Positions 55,848 to 64,000 of a stretch of DNA of 64,000 bases are shown piece after piece (position 1 is the stretch's first letter; each line of letters starts with the position of its first letter). Origin of the DNA: Trichomonas vaginalis G3 (lineage: Eukaryota; Parabasalia; Trichomonadida; Trichomonadidae); contig NC_067206.1 in the NCBI RefSeq assembly GCF_026262505.1, forward strand, positions 12,954,205 through 13,018,204. Direction: 5' to 3'. The notes under the pieces are model-generated. The model was not told where the DNA came from, made no database searches, and was given only the letters and a program-made list of their open reading frames with translations. Position numbers and translations under genes: made by a program.

Positions 55848-56066
55848 TTGAAGCAGAACAAAGTTTACACACACAAACAATACAAGTTCATTGATAGAAT
55901 AGTTCTTTATACAAACAATGGAAAATGTTATAGAATAGCAGTCTTTGCTGAACCAAAATATTTTCATAAAGCAAAGAAAGTTGGTATAACCGAGATGGTG
56001 AAAGTTCTTGAAGCAGACAAAAATATAACAACAAAACTGACGATATTTCTAAAGGTAAGTTTTTAA
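55848..56066 (+). CDS. Small Polinton protein, 72 aa
   Basis: MKQNKVYTHKQYKFIDRIVL, then TNNGKCYRIAVFAEPKYFHK. It may be a part of a longer gene. Beta-rich look. Not recognised; low confidence. Confidence 0.4.
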   Translation: MKQNKVYTHKQYKFIDRIVLYTNNGKCYRIAVFAEPKYFHKAKKVGITEMVKVLEADKNITTKLTIFLKVSF

Positions 56067-56245
56067 TACAATACTATATCAAAACTGGCGTACTGTCAAT
56101 ATTTGACGGAGAGAAGTCAGTTCAAGAACAACTTACTGACCTGCTGCCAAAATCTGCTCGATGGAAGCTGTCGTTATGCCAATCTGAGGAGCCCCAGCAG
56201 GTTTCATCGAACGAATCTTCAAAAGAGCATCTTCCGTGAAAAGTG

Positions 56246-57735
56246 CTATTGGTTTTGTAAACTTCTTTGCTTCAATTCATCTGGACCGTCTCTGTCACCA
56301 GTATATTGTATTTGAACTGTACCAACAGTTGAAATACCACCCATAAAGTCTTCTGAGTCAGCAAATGGAATGCCAAGCCAAAAGTTTGAACGGTCTCCAT
56401 TTGTATATTGAGTTTTTTGACCTCCTGTATGAGTCCATACTTTCACATATGGCATAATAGAACTTTGCATTTCAGGGTTTATGGTTGTTGTGAAGTTGTT
56501 GTTAAAGTTCATAGCATCTAATGTCAAGTTGTATGACCTCATATCCTCAACTGTAGAATATTCTTCTCTTGGATAGTATTTGCCATCTATGTTTATATGG
56601 TATTTAATACCAGGGTTGTAGAAGCAAGAATAGTCATTTATAGTTCGTCTGAACAGTACAAACATAGTATCTGCATGTTTCATTGCAGTTGTTAAAGCAA
56701 TATCTGTTCTTGCACCTGGGTCAGCACTTTGGTTTCCAACTTCACCTGCAAAGTCTTTGACAGATATTTGGTGTATAGGGAACATAAGTGGAACTGCAAT
56801 ATATTTGGCAGCTAAAGCATTTGAAATATCTGGGTCCAACATATAGACTGCAAGTCTGCTTTCTATTCTCTTGCATTCAAACTTTTCGCATGTGAACTTA
56901 ACTGGGTCCCAAGCATCTCCAGCAGCATTGAAATAATAGTTTACTTCAGTGTTGAGGTTTGAGAAACCAAAGTCTAAGTCAACTTTGTTTTTGCAAAAGT
57001 CGGCGAATGACATTTTATTTGTTCCCACTACTTCTGTAAGAGTGAATGGGTCTTGTGTTGGTGCAATGACTAAGTTATTTTTGCTTGGAGTAAGTTCGAT
57101 AGAAATTTTTCCTGCCCAGTTTGGCAAGTATCTTAAAAACCTGAAGATGAGGAAAGATGACAAAGGAACTCTAAGTTTCAGTTTTACTTTGGTTACTGCT
57201 GCTGCAGTTTGTCCAGAAAGGTTAACATAAACTCCTGGAACGTTAGGGTCAAGTCTTCTTATTTTCTCAATGGTGGCATACTGGTCTGTTTGTTCTCTAG
57301 CTTGTGGTTGTACTGAGTTTCTCAAAGCGAACCATTCATAGTTTGCCCATGTTACTGTTTGAACTAAGTCAGAGTTAGAATATATCTTATATCCCATGAA
57401 AACTTCTGGAGCATATTGGTATCCGACATAGAAAATCCATTGCAACCTTTCTTGTCAGACAACTTGGCAGAAGGTTTTATTTCAATGTCTTGTTCCACGT
57501 ATAAGAATGAGTTGTCAATAGAAATTATATGAAACCTGTCGCAAGCAATATCTACTGTTGTTGAAGAACCTTCTCCAAACTCACCTACATTTCCATAAGA
57601 AACAGCAGTTTATATTCGTAAGTTCCAGGAACTATTTCTGACCTTCTAATGCATTGTCGCATTCGTTATACCATTCGGAAACATTTCCATTCATGGCATC
57701 CAAAACTGTTGGCGTTATATTCTGAGCGGCGTACA
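56246..57735 (-). pseudogene. Candidate major capsid protein region (double jelly-roll)
   Basis: The largest structural-type frame region of the element. Pieces include VNLSGQTAAAVTKVKLKLRV, FLRYLPNWAGKISIELTPSK, LAAKYIAVPLMFPIHQISVK and FWLGIPFADSEDFMGGISTV. Long beta-rich sequence, length near 480 residues, and a place next to penton-like and ATPase genes fit the Polinton double-jelly-roll major capsid. The region looks broken. Confidence 0.65.
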
Positions 57736-57737
57736 TT

Positions 57738-58806
57738 TCATATGAGTAAAAATATAGAATAGTTGGATTTATATGTCATAATAGAACCACTCCGACCAAG
57801 CTTTACTTTCTTCCTGACTGAGTTTTTAACTCTTCTTTTTCCTTCATTGCCCTCTGCTTCAAGTTGTTGCATCTTTGCCTCATGTTCACCTAGTATGTTG
57901 TAAATTTCCCATGTCCTTTTTGCCTTTTGGCTCTGGTCGCCCATCTCAGGTAACCTATATCCTAGAAAGAGTTTGTCATAGTCATGTATTAGTCTTCGCG
58001 TATTGTTTGCATGACTCTTTCCTGAGTTTCCGGTTCAAGCGCTTCAAACAGTGCCTGTCCATATGGAATAAGCTCGTTTCCAAATATATGTTTTTGTAGC
58101 CATTCTGGTTTTCTTTCCATGTTACCAACTATATCTTTTGTGAATGGGAAAGCTTTTACCCAATCTTTCAGTCTTGCGTCGTTTATTTCTGTAGTTGGTT
58201 TTATTTTGTCAAGGAACATGTTTTTCAATACTAACATTTCATTTGGTACTGTCCATTTGAGTTTTCTTAAATATTCATCCCTTCTCGATTCATCGTCTGC
58301 AAAGTAAGTTTTTATGACATTTTGTAAACTTTCGTTTGCAAGGTCATGTACAATAGGTTCTCTTCTCTCTCCCTAACTGTCTTTCTAAACTCTTCACCAA
58401 ATATACCATCTCTATGGTTCTGTGTAGTTCTTTGAGATAAATGTTTTAGAACGTCAGGTGTTATATTTCCATCAGCCATGTTCATTTCATACTGGTCCAA
58501 AATATCTGCATGTTTCATATCTTTCAATGGCATTAAAGCCGCGCTTAAAATACCAGCTATGTCTCGTTCACCATTGACTTCCATTGCGTCTACAACTTCT
58601 TGGAATTGTGGTTGTAAGTTTATGAACCACCTATCCGGTTAGCTTTATGACCCCATCTCATTGTAGTTCCATCGTCTGCAGAAACAAAAGTAGGTTTGTT
58701 TCCATCTTGGTTAGGTTCTGAATGAACTTTAAACAATGTTTCATTTCTATATGTTTTCTTGAAATTTAACCTTTTATTTTCACCGAGTTCATCCGAAGAT
58801 TGAACG
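57738..58806 (-). pseudogene. Decayed Polinton coding region
   Basis: Several short minus-strand frames, with pieces such as MERKPEWLQKHIFGNELIPY and HADILDQYEMNMADGNITPD. They read like parts of one or two former structural genes. Broken in a few places. Family not recognised. Confidence 0.5.
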
Positions 58807-59532
58807 TTAAATGCTCGTAAGTAAAAAGGGTTGTTGTATTTGTGTACATTTTTCTTTCAGTACTTCCATTCTATGCTGAATATTTTCATCTGGTGCTGGA
58901 GTCTTTTGTATGTCGGCAAACATTTTTCGATATTCTTCTACTATGTCAGCCGAATTTTTTTTAGACTCTTGGAAATATTCCATATTCTCCGCATACTCTT
59001 GTTGAGGGTCAAGATTTTTCGGCTGTTCCAAATCTTCATCTAGTTCTGTGAAGTTAGTTTCCAAAGGAGGGACTTGTTTGTTTCCTTCAGGCTCTTCTAG
59101 CTGTTGTTGCTGAACTATTTCTTCCATGTCTGGTTGTATCTGAACTTCTTCCTGTGGAGTTTCTTGTACCTCATCTGCTGGCATTTCATATATTCCGAGA
59201 CCGTTTTCAACAATTTCCCTATCTACGTCATCCGCATTCATAAGCTTTTGTTCTTTCGTTCCGTCTCTATTTTTTACGCGTTTCATGACGAAAGTTGAAT
59301 TGTCATTTAGCTCTGACATCAAATATCTCGGAGTAAATTCATCCATGTCATTTGGATGATATGCTATTAAATCATATCCCTTAGCGAGCTTGTATTTTCC
59401 AGGTTTGAGATTATATCCGTTTTGGTGCTGAGCCATAAAGCTAAATAGGTTCGGGTCAGTATTTCCATCCTTGAACTTTCTAATAGCTTCTTTATATCTG
59501 TCACTAAAAGTCAACAGTATCTGGGAAACCAC
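58807..59532 (-). CDS. Acidic Polinton protein, about 241 aa
   Basis: Pieces YNLKPGKYKLAKGYDLIAYH and MNADDVDREIVENGLGIYEM are followed by an acidic Q/E/P-rich half (EEIVQQQQLEEPEGNKQVPP). The C-terminal part has a helix (YRKMFADIQKTPAPDENIQH). The start is uncertain. Not recognised; may be linked to the neighbouring structural genes. Confidence 0.5.
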   Translation of the reverse strand: MVSQILLTFSDRYKEAIRKFKDGNTDPNLFSFMAQHQNGYNLKPGKYKLAKGYDLIAYHPNDMDEFTPRYLMSELNDNSTFVMKRVKNRDGTKEQKLMNADDVDREIVENGLGIYEMPADEVQETPQEEVQIQPDMEEIVQQQQLEEPEGNKQVPPLETNFTELDEDLEQPKNLDPQQEYAENMEYFQESKKNSADIVEEYRKMFADIQKTPAPDENIQHRMEVLKEKCTQIQQPFLLTSI

Positions 59533-59585
59533 ACTCTTCTTTAAGCATTTTTAAGAATTCTTGGTTTCCTTGTTCTCTACTTCTT

Positions 59586-60992
59586 TTATGTCCTTGCTCT
59601 GTTTGTGGTTGTTGTTGTGCAGGGTTTTGAACTGTTGGTTGTGCTGGATTTTGAACTGTTGGTTGTTGTGTTGGTTGTTGTTGTTGTTGTTGTTGCAGGG
59701 TTTTGAACTGTTGGTTGTTGTGTTGGTTTTGGTGCATGCCTGTGTCTGTGTCCATGTGACGATGTAAATGTTCTAGGTAGTCCTGGTGCAGGTGCTTCTC
59801 TTGGAGGGTTTGGTGGTATATAAGTTCCACCAGCTGGCACATATGTTCCATCTGCAGCGTAATGTCCTACCTGACTTTTCGTTCTTAAGAAAGCATTTAC
59901 TAGGTCTGTTTTGGTCTGTTGTAACTCTTTTTCTTGACTTTTCACAACAGTTGCTCTAACGGCGTCATAGGCACTTTGAACTGCCTGTCTCGTTGCTGCA
60001 TCTGTTATTTTCGTCATATTTTGTGCTACTTCTTTTAACTCTTTGTCGAAACCTTCAGACTTCAGTTTCTTTCCAGATGAGAAGTCGTTCACTTGTTTCA
60101 CCTTACTATGAAGAGCTTCGAAAGCGTTCTTAAAGTCAGCATTTGTTAAAGCTTCATTTGAACTGTCTTCATCCGCTTGTATTTTTGTCCTTATTGACCC
60201 TATAAGCTGGGCTGCTTTAGCGTTGGCTTGGGCATCTAACCAGTCATTGTTAGCTTTTATATATTCTGCGCTTTTCATTGCCTTTTGCATGGCTGCGTCG
60301 TTATTTTTACTTTCTTGTGCTAAGTTTTCATACTGTACGGTTTGGTTTTGCAACTGTAAAAGTTTTTCTGCCTTTACATTTGCTTCAACTTCCTTTTTAT
60401 ACTCATCGCTATCCATATATGTCTTCAGGGCTTTTTGTTTTATCTCTTCATCTTTCAGTATTTTATATTGAGTAGTATGGTTTTTCAAATTTAAAACATC
60501 TTGTTCCATTTTTGCTACTTCTGCTGCTTTTTCTGACACTTTTTTCGCATATTCCTCTGTACTTAGTTCTTTCAGTTGTTCTTCTTTCTTCTTTTTCTCT
60601 ACGTTTAACTCATTGAGTTTCTTTGTGTGTCTGTCATATTCTAGTTTCTTTTCGTTTTCACTTATTTGCTTCTGTATGTCTATGTTTGACTTTTTGACAT
60701 CTGTTATTTGATTTTTGAGTGAACTCAAATTCATTTGACTTTGAGGGTTATATGCTGTTCCGTCTGCAGCTCCACCATAGCCTGCCATTTTCGCTAAAAG
60801 TGCCGCTCTTAAACCTCCACTCTGTGCACCAACAACTCGGTTTAAAAGCATAGGATTGCTTGACATTTGTTGCAACATAGTGGGGTCATTCAGCATTTGT
60901 TGTTGCAACTGTTGTTGTGGTGTCAGTCTTACTATTGGATGTTTCAATGCTCTCTTCCTCTTACGTATATTCTTACGTAGCTTACGTGGCAT
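59586..60992 (-). CDS. Long coiled-coil Polinton protein
   Basis: 468 aa from the ATG at 60,992 (MPRKLRKNIRKRKRALKHPI): a very basic N terminus, Q-rich stretch, then about 300 residues of coiled coil (KKSNIDIQKQISENEKKLEY, HTKKLNELNVEKKKKEEQLK). The C terminus is low in complexity (NPATTTTTTTNTTTNSSKSS). Could be a scaffold or core protein that binds DNA through its basic start. Ends near a repeat-rich stretch (59,600-59,760), where the frame may not be original. Next to the right terminal region. Confidence 0.65.
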   Translation of the reverse strand: MPRKLRKNIRKRKRALKHPIVRLTPQQQLQQQMLNDPTMLQQMSSNPMLLNRVVGAQSGGLRAALLAKMAGYGGAADGTAYNPQSQMNLSSLKNQITDVKKSNIDIQKQISENEKKLEYDRHTKKLNELNVEKKKKEEQLKELSTEEYAKKVSEKAAEVAKMEQDVLNLKNHTTQYKILKDEEIKQKALKTYMDSDEYKKEVEANVKAEKLLQLQNQTVQYENLAQESKNNDAAMQKAMKSAEYIKANNDWLDAQANAKAAQLIGSIRTKIQADEDSSNEALTNADFKNAFEALHSKVKQVNDFSSGKKLKSEGFDKELKEVAQNMTKITDAATRQAVQSAYDAVRATVVKSQEKELQQTKTDLVNAFLRTKSQVGHYAADGTYVPAGGTYIPPNPPREAPAPGLPRTFTSSHGHRHRHAPKPTQQPTVQNPATTTTTTTNTTTNSSKSSTTNSSKPCTTTTTNRART

Positions 60993-61015
60993 TTTAAGTG
61001 AAGTTAAAAACATTT

Positions 61016-61516
61016 ACGATGAAGAAGTTTCGACAAAACATTTACGAAGAAGTCTTGACAAAACATTTTACGAAGAAGTCTTGACAAAACATTTACGAAG
61101 AAGTCTTGACAAAACATTTACGAAGAAGTCTTGACAAAACATTTACGAAGAAGTCTTGACAAAACATTTACGAAGAAGTCTTGACAAAACATTTACGATG
61201 AAATTCATGAGTTTTCTACGATGTTAGAAAACATGTTAGAAAAGGTGTTAGATCTAACATTCTAACATAAACATTATTTTTTGGTCATTTACGCTCATTA
61301 CGATGAAATCATGACAAAACATTTACGAAGAAGTCTTGACAAAACATTTACGAAGAAGTCTTGACAAAACATTTACGAAGAAGAAGTCTTGACAAAACAT
61401 TTACGTTCATGTTTGACAAAACATTTACGAAGAAGTCTTGACAAAACATTTACGAAGAAGTCTTGACAAAACATTTACGAAGAAGAAGTCTTGACAAAAC
61501 ATTTACGATGAAATCA
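61016..61516. repeat. 25-bp tandem satellite with embedded GATC module
   Basis: About 15 units of AAGTCTTGACAAAACATTTA plus CGAAG, with variants, interrupted at 61,200-61,290 by one GATC-palindrome module (TGTTAGATCTAACA). Lies between the coiled-coil gene and the right terminus. The 5' side of the coiled-coil gene abuts it, as satellites abut the 121-aa gene. Confidence 0.9.
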
Positions 61517-61619
61517 TGACAAAACATGAAAACATATATAATTTGTGAAAAGTGAAACATTATATAATGTTTTCGACCAAGAAGACTAACAATTTTCCGA
61601 ATAAAAACTTCATTTATAC

Positions 61620-61768
61620 TAAACATCTTCGGGGGCTAGAAGGCACGAAGTGCCTGGAAGCCATCCCCCAAGAAAAAAAAACTTCATTATACTCATTCAT
61701 CCTCAGGGCTAGAAGGCACGAAGTGCCTGGAAGCCCCACTCCCTTTTTTTTTTTTTTTTTTTTCATAA
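61620..61768. repeat. Polinton B right end: two terminal hairpins, T-run, target duplication
   Basis: Two copies of the terminal hairpin (inner arms AGGCAC and GTGCCT) at 61,631-61,662 and 61,707-61,737, separated by about 45 bp with an A-run. Then CACTCCC, 20 T and CATAA at 61,764-61,768. The left end has a single hairpin, so the ends are asymmetric. The inner part (from about 61,505) matches the left end from 37,350 to 37,450 in reverse. Confidence 0.85.
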
Positions 61769-62830
61769 GGTCAGGAAAATTAAAAAATCTAGATACTCAG
61801 CCATTCCAAATATAAAGTTGAAATTGGGAATATAATCATTTTTTTGCCAAACCCGAGAAAAATCCTTAAACTGGGAATTTCTCGCATATGTTCGTACATG
61901 AGCAAATACTATACCTTTTGCGAATAAAGAATTTTTTCATAAAAAAAATTTTTTAGGAATTAGCATATCGGCGTTTTGCGACATTGCCAAACGCCAGATT
62001 TTACCCCGACATATGAGCATAAGCTCGTATATTGGAATAAACTCGACTTATTCCATATTAAAGTTATTATAATAATAAGGCACTTAATGTGCAAATCTAA
62101 TTGAATTAGAAAATGCACATTAAGTGCCTTTTATTGGAATATGTAATACCACATATGGAATACCGAAATCCGAGCATCAATTAGGAATGAACTAGTGCAA
62201 ATTTTAGAAATACAGTATTATGTTAAATTCAGGATAAAAATTGTTAGAAATTTATATTTACAAATGAGTAAATAAGTATTTTGTAAAGTTTTCGTTTGAT
62301 TTTCAAGCTTGTTGGAGAAAAATAATGAAAATAATTATTTATTTAAGCAATTTACACTAAAACTTTTTATGGAAATTGTAGTTCTAGCAATGTCTTAGAA
62401 TTTAATTGTCATTTAAAGTGTGAAATGCATTGATTTGCTAGTGAATGTAAATCGGGAATACAAAATTAATATAAATGAACGAAAAATCTTCTAAGAACAT
62501 CCTAAAATCAATCACCCTTTGAGTGGCTTTCATAATATATCTAGATGATAAACCAGAAATTGAACCCGCATATGGGTCCCATTAGGATAAATTGTAAACT
62601 ATTCAAAAATAGTTTACAAAATTAATTTAAAGTCATTTCAAGAGCCTTGTACCGATAAACTAGCCTTGTACTGCCATTTTATGGTGATGTAAAGTATTCA
62701 AAAAATTTGCAATGTAAACCATTACATGGCAGAAACTTTAAAATAAACAAAAACATGACACTTAGTACAGGGGCTTTTTGGCTGGTGAAGTCAGATAAAA
62801 CGTGGCTCAGGTGCTCGTTTAAAATTAAAA
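61769..62830. other. Non-coding stretch with nested palindromes
   Basis: No gene seen. It holds a 54-bp near-perfect palindrome at 62,077-62,130 (arms AAGGCACTTAATGTGCA and TGCACATTAAGTGCCTT, with an inner palindrome TCTAATT/AATTAGA). Smaller fold-backs lie on both sides: GGAATAA/TTATTCC near 62,033-62,053 and ATATGT/ACATAT near 62,140-62,157. Confidence 0.7.
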
Positions 62831-64000
62831 ATGGAATTTCTCACAGTCGAATTTCTTGGTAGACAACAAAAGTTTATCATCAATTGTCGCGCCGAAGGTA
62901 TGACATATAGTCAAACTAAGCTTGCATGGGAGGAAGAATACCCAGATCTCGGAACTTTAACATCCAATCTCATTGCTACTGCACTTAAAAGAGCTGCATT
63001 AGGTCTATACTGGGAAAAAGGGAATCATGGCGGTGCAGATCCATACCTATGCGAGCGTGATCAGCTCACTTTAAAAGAAATTATCGAAGATTCTGCTTAC
63101 AAAGGTGAAGCTCTAGAAGCAGCTGACATTATTGACGAGGCGTTCAAGTTGAAAGAGCTCAGAAGAGATTATGGTTACAGATTCCTTCTTGAGATTAATT
63201 GTCCTACTCTTGCAGAAGAAGTTATCAATACTCTTGGTGGTGATGATGTATCGAGACCTTATGTTAACCATATTTTACAGCAATTGCATTGCAAGCTTAA
63301 GGCATGCCAAGAGATTGAAGAATCAAGATACATGGCGTGTGAACCAAGAATTATCGAAGAATTCTACGATAAACATCGTGAAACAATCGAAAGTACTCCA
63401 GAGGAGTTGATTTTTAGTATCGATGAAACATTCATAAACAAATTTAAGAAGAAGAAAGTTGCATTACCTGAGGAGATAGAGCATATGATCGCCAAAGGAA
63501 TTCCAAACTTTCCGCACATTACAGCTTTATGCGGATGCTCAATGACAGGCAAATCTGTCCCACCTCTCTTTGTTCTCCCATGTATTGCAGAACTACCTAG
63601 AGAACTGAAAGTATTCCAGCGCGAAAGACATTGTTGGTTTACTTCTACGCCAAAAGGCTGGGTGAACAGAAGTGTATTCTTATTGTATTGCATTTTCTTC
63701 ATCGAGTGGCTTAACTTTGAACGCCAGAGAATGCCAGAAGATATACGTGACAAGCCTGCTCTCATTGTGTGTGATGGACACTCCAGCCGCGAGAATCCTC
63801 TGGCATTGTTCCTTTTGGCAAGTGCCAACATCAAATTAATTGTTCTTCCCGCACATACAACACACATTTTACAAGTATTTGATGTTGGCATTGCCAAAAG
63901 ATTAAAGTCCAAATTCACGGATTATCTGAGAGATTACATTAAGGCACCGAAGCAAGAGTTCAACAGCAATGCTGCAATGATGCGCTACGCCATTATCTAC
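62831..64000 (+). CDS. pogo/CENP-B-like DDE transposase, partial
   Basis: Open from the ATG at 62,831 to the window end (390 codons so far). N terminus MEFLTVEFLGRQQKFIINCR, then a helix-turn-helix-like part (EGMTYSQTKLAWEEEYPDLG). DDE_1 superfamily features: first aspartate in IFSIDETFINKFKKKK, second in ALIVCDGHSSRENPLALFLL, and the block IKLIVLPAHTTHILQVFDVG, typical of pogo/Tigger transposases and CENP-B relatives. GC content is higher than in the flanks. Terminal repeats are not visible at the left and the right end lies outside, so I cannot say whether it is a transposon or a domesticated gene. Confidence 0.82.
   Translation, partial: MEFLTVEFLGRQQKFIINCRAEGMTYSQTKLAWEEEYPDLGTLTSNLIATALKRAALGLYWEKGNHGGADPYLCERDQLTLKEIIEDSAYKGEALEAADIIDEAFKLKELRRDYGYRFLLEINCPTLAEEVINTLGGDDVSRPYVNHILQQLHCKLKACQEIEESRYMACEPRIIEEFYDKHRETIESTPEELIFSIDETFINKFKKKKVALPEEIEHMIAKGIPNFPHITALCGCSMTGKSVPPLFVLPCIAELPRELKVFQRERHCWFTSTPKGWVNRSVFLLYCIFFIEWLNFERQRMPEDIRDKPALIVCDGHSSRENPLALFLLASANIKLIVLPAHTTHILQVFDVGIAKRLKSKFTDYLRDYIKAPKQEFNSNAAMMRYAIIY

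Larger units (their letters stand above)
37272..61763 (+). mobile_element. Polinton/Maverick element B, near full length
   Basis: 24.5-kb virus-like fossil with inverted terminal repeats, terminal hairpins (one left, two right), an A-run and T-run as outer edges, and a probable CATAA target duplication. Parts: Dam-type methylase, small virion-like proteins, fibre-like genes, integrase relic, family B polymerase, HNH-like gene, packaging ATPase, SF3 helicase, candidate penton, candidate major capsid, coiled-coil protein, and four satellite or module arrays. Near-identity of shared genes with element A and the clean edges suggest a young insertion. It looks broken in about half a dozen places. 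Confidence 0.93.

Overview
The window looks like nuclear DNA of a parabasalid, most likely Trichomonas vaginalis or a close relative. The reasons are AT-rich and apparently intronless compact host genes, short 5' leaders with TCA(C/T)(A/T) initiator-like sites, ankyrin proteins of the large trichomonad family, mariner and Kolobok-like DNA transposons, and big Polinton (Maverick) elements. No splice signals were noticed. Everything is read by eye from the sequence; no database was searched.

Layout. 1-11,769: one end of a Polinton (element A), cut by the window edge, starting in a 22-bp satellite of about 97 copies. It carries a KilA-N gene, an HNH gene, fibre-like genes, an integrase relic and a Dam-type methylase relic. 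11,770-12,320: a 120-bp satellite, followed by a perfect three-way-junction palindrome. 13,600-19,765: a decayed ankyrin locus and its 37-bp satellite, carrying two inverted mariner copies around a Kolobok-like element with TTAA flanks. 19,678-37,111: the host block. It holds an ankyrin gene, a ubiquitin-like/Dsc3-like membrane protein, a Borealin-like protein, a GCN5 acetyltransferase with bromodomain, a SAM plus C2HC zinc-finger protein, a SAP/HeH-like membrane protein, a second ankyrin gene, a TFIIIC TPR subunit (Tfc4/GTF3C3), a RalGAP-beta-like gene with two in-frame stops, and several genes I do not recognise. 37,272-61,763: a nearly full-length Polinton (element B, 24.5 kb) with terminal hairpins and a possible 5-bp target duplication CATAA. 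61,769-64,000: non-coding sequence with a long palindrome, then a pogo/CENP-B-like DDE transposase gene running off the window.

How the Polinton genes fit together. Element B has protein-primed family B DNA polymerase, SF3 helicase, packaging ATPase, candidate major and minor capsid proteins, integrase, a Dam-type methylase and fibre-like proteins: the replication, packaging, capsid and integration set of the family. It looks broken in about half a dozen places. A and B are colinear from the methylase end through a 194-aa acidic gene, then diverge completely, then share one 121-aa gene with a satellite at its 5' side. The different stretches between shared blocks look like exchangeable cargo.

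The most unusual observations are: (1) fibre-like genes whose ends are nearly identical while their middles are unrelated; (2) hairpin modules centred on GATC, whose arm sequences differ between elements while the palindrome is kept, in elements that encode a Dam-type methylase; (3) a hopping palindrome that is translated inside the KilA-N gene; (4) an apparent inversion between two inverted mariner copies; (5) a RalGAP-like gene with two in-frame stops next to the element B insertion.
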